Of a stretch of DNA of 64,000 nt, positions 62,284-64,000 are shown one piece after another. The stretch is from Nymphaea colorata (lineage: Eukaryota > Streptophyta > Magnoliopsida > Nymphaeales > Nymphaeaceae), in the NCBI RefSeq assembly GCF_008831285.2, contig NC_045145.1:20290040-20354039 (forward strand). The letters are read 5' to 3'. Within the stretch, counting starts at the first letter, position 1, and each line of letters begins with the position of its first letter. The notes under the pieces were generated by a model that was given only the letters and a program-made list of their open reading frames with translations, did not search any database and was not told the origin of the DNA. The translations under genes were made by a program, and so were the position numbers.

Positions 62284-62856
62284 CTTGTAACAAAAGAAAA
62301 TTATAGAAAGTGGCCGAACCTTTGGCCGGTTTGAGCTCTATTTAAGTTTCGAAATGTCATTTTTAATATTGTTAGGTAAAAAAAAAGCACCATCAAAACG
62401 AACCGGGACCAATTAAGAGAATTATACCTATGTAAGAAAACTATCAAATACAGATATGGTAACTTTTGTGAGTGAAAAATACAAAACTTATAACGTACGT
62501 ACGTCCTCCCTCCTAATTAATGTATATGTCTCCCAAATTTAATGCCCTTGTCATTTATCAACTACTTCTCGACCTGTTTTTACGTGGAACCATCTTTTAC
62601 TTACCCCTTGGAACTCCAGTGTTATTTAGTAGTATATGTCTTAAGAGGTTTCAAATTTATTCAAAGTTTAGAATTTTTTCAGATTTATTCGATATTAGGA
62701 TCCGATTGCTATGGGGTTTTGGGTAACTGCAGCAATGTGCTAATCTAATTAAGTAGTTAAGATGACCTAATTAATTATGTTCTTTAAAATTACAAATAAC
62801 GATCAATATAAATGGGTTAAGATCACCTCATTTAATTATATTCTTGAAAATTTAAA

Positions 62857-63270
62857 ATGACCATAAATATAGATGAGTGAGCCTGTTATTTATACTTTGA
62901 TGAAATAATCTACTAATAATTACACTTAAGCCTGTTTTCTTGAGCCAAAAATCAACACAATTCTCTCTTTTTCTTTGCAAAAGGTACTTAACAATGCCTA
63001 GGCAAATATTAGAAAGTAGAAAAAAAATGTGAGTCTTTTAAAACTGTGGAGAAAATTAAAAAAGCCTTTCAATGAAAGTTTTCATGGATAAGAAATCAGG
63101 CTATGATGAAAGCAAAGGCGAATGAAGACTTAATAAAACAAGAACCACAAACTAAAAACTTGGACATGAGGGGATGGATAAAGCGATAAACGATGACCAT
63201 AAATATAGATGAGTGAGCTTGTAATTTATATTTTGATGAAATAATCTACGAATAATTACACGTAAGCCTA
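62857..63270 (+). repeat. Promoter-proximal direct duplication
   Basis: ATGACCATAAATATAGATGA, then TTTGATGAAATAATCTAC.AATAATTACAC, occurs at 62857-62935 and again at 63193-63270 (336 bp apart). The related promoter of the 46-kb pseudogene has it once (45497 on). The 250 bp between the two copies is unique. Confidence 0.8.
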
Positions 63271-63451
63271 TGTATATAAATAATATTGCATGTGCATATT
63301 TTCACTATTAGTCTATAATTATGATCGAACTTTATTTTTTAAGTCATTCAAATTATTGAGGAAAGATTTAGCAAGTCAAGTCAATAACATAATGTAAATG
63401 ACACGGCGGTGTGGTGTGGAATGGATGTGTCTGCCCATCAAGGGATGCATC

Positions 63452-63458
63452 TATAAAA
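63452..63458 (+). promoter_or_regulatory. TATA box
   Basis: TATAAAA in GGATGCATCTATAAAATGC, conserved with 45951. It lies 42 bp before the ATG at 63500, so the leader would be very short. Confidence 0.6.
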
Positions 63459-63499
63459 TGCTTGCTTGGAGATTAGAGACCCAAAGCGGGTTTGAGGAA

Positions 63500-64000
63500 A
63501 TGGGACGTCCCAAGCAACAGACCACCACCAACCGGTGCTGCCGCCGAAGCCCCTCCACAGCACCCCCAGAAGGGAGCGCCTCAGCAATGCCCACCAGCGG
63601 CCGGCCCTTATGCGGCAGACCAGATAAGCCCATACCCATACCCATCCGCTCCGCCTCTGCAGCAGCACCTTCAGGCTCCGGCCTTTCACCCACAGGCCCA
63701 GTCTCATCCTCTACCCCAGCCCAGCCATGCCCAGTTCCAAGCTATTCCTTTCCCACCGCTGCAACCACCAAGCTACCCCAGCTTCCCGCCACAGCCTCCT
63801 CAATCTTACCAATATACTCCGGCAGCCTACCCTCCCTCCGCTCAGCAACAGTTCAACCAGCACTCTTCGCCGGTGCAAGGGACACCGCTGCAAGGGGCAC
63901 CATATGTGCAGGCACCACCAGCTCGGTATGGTAGGTGGACGACGGGTCTCTTCGGTTGCTTCGAAGATCCTGCCAACGGTACACTTCTTCCTCGTTAAAA
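63500..64000 (+). CDS. Pro-rich PLAC8 gene, exon 1 only, cut by window end
   Basis: Exon 1 ends at 63978 (donor GGTACA). The conserved frame encodes P-Y-A-A-D-Q-I-S-P, many Pro/Gln motifs, P-V-Q-G-T-P-L-Q-G-A-P-Y and W-T-T-G-L-F-G-C-F-E-D-P-A-N. The homologous start ATG at 63500 (M-G-R-P-K-Q-Q) is out of frame with it: 19 nt lie between that ATG and the P-P-P-T stretch where a multiple of three is needed. The conserved frame has a stop at about 63474 and no ATG before or within exon 1, so it is open only from a TTG at 63492. Either this is a young pseudogene, or an indel error is present, or a non-AUG start is used. Exons 2-4 lie beyond the window. It is the closest relative of the pseudogene at 45995. 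Confidence 0.65.

Larger units (their letters stand above)
58442..63451. other. MITE-rich intergenic region
   Basis: 58610-58800 matches 24400-24570 (flank of another class-ii gene). 59409-60070 carries CGAGCTCGACTCGAAC-type repeats interrupted by a MITE. 60950-63400 matches 43.9-45.7 kb. Four elements are listed separately. No gene; the plus-strand frame at 60376-60930 is a by-product of GC-rich repeat sequence. Confidence 0.6.

Overview
The window is nuclear DNA of a flowering plant. The evidence is spliced genes with GT..AG introns, long (AT)n microsatellites, plant-type Ty1/copia, LINE, SINE, hAT-like and PIF/Harbinger-like elements, a degenerate piece of the plastid gene atpF, and relics of plant receptor-kinase and PPR genes. 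I cannot name the species from sequence alone.

The dominant content is an array of small cysteine-rich PLAC8-domain genes (FW2.2-like / cell number regulator, CNR / plant cadmium resistance, PCR superfamily). I could place the splice sites by hand. Every locus has four exons with all introns in phase 1. Exon 1 carries a variable N-terminus ending in a W-T-T-G-L-x-D-C motif. Exon 2 is exactly 72 nt (x-P-C-x-T-F-G-Q-x-A-E-I). Exon 3 is 213 nt or an in-frame shorter version (membrane segment, Y-R-T-K-L-R, C-A-x-C-Q-E-Y-R-E-L). Exon 4 is a short tail (G-W-x-x-N ... M-A-P-P-V). Three classes are present: (i) minus-strand genes with canonical CPC motifs at 2760-3850 and 7771-8736; (ii) plus-strand genes with a long Pro/Gln-rich exon 1 (19074-21644, 26087-30907, 56187-58441, 63500-end, and the pseudogene 45995-48871 with a second partial copy 49817-50981); (iii) minus-strand genes with a very short exon 1 (35524-39395 and 51956-53856, plus an exon-1 relic at 16519-16622).

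Layout: 1-9000, two class-i genes in AT-rich DNA with an atpF fossil between them. 9000-19000, gene-poor, with hAT-like, LINE, SINE and MITE sequence and a class-iii relic. 19000-59000, the core array, in which class-iii (minus) and class-ii (plus) genes alternate head-to-head, so that a divergent promoter module appears four times (about 16.6/19.1, 23.3/26.1, 39.4/46.0 and 53.9/56.2 kb). About 30.7-41 kb and 50.8-55.5 kb are duplicate copies of one segment; the first copy was expanded by transposons. 59000-64000, MITE-rich DNA leading to a last class-ii gene cut by the window end.

Mobile elements have reshaped the array. A copia element with two LTRs identical by eye sits in the last intron of the 26-kb gene. 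A 1.9-kb TIR-bounded element with an acidic 45-residue-repeat frame sits in intron 1 of the 35.5-39.4 kb gene. A Harbinger-like element carries a PPR gene piece. Signs of rapid birth and death include loss of cysteines in one paralogue, a changed splice acceptor in another, an expanded 31-residue repeat in a third, and exon duplication plus a stop in the pseudogene. PLAC8 proteins are small membrane proteins, studied in plants for organ size and for cadmium/zinc handling. Any role for these particular genes is inference.
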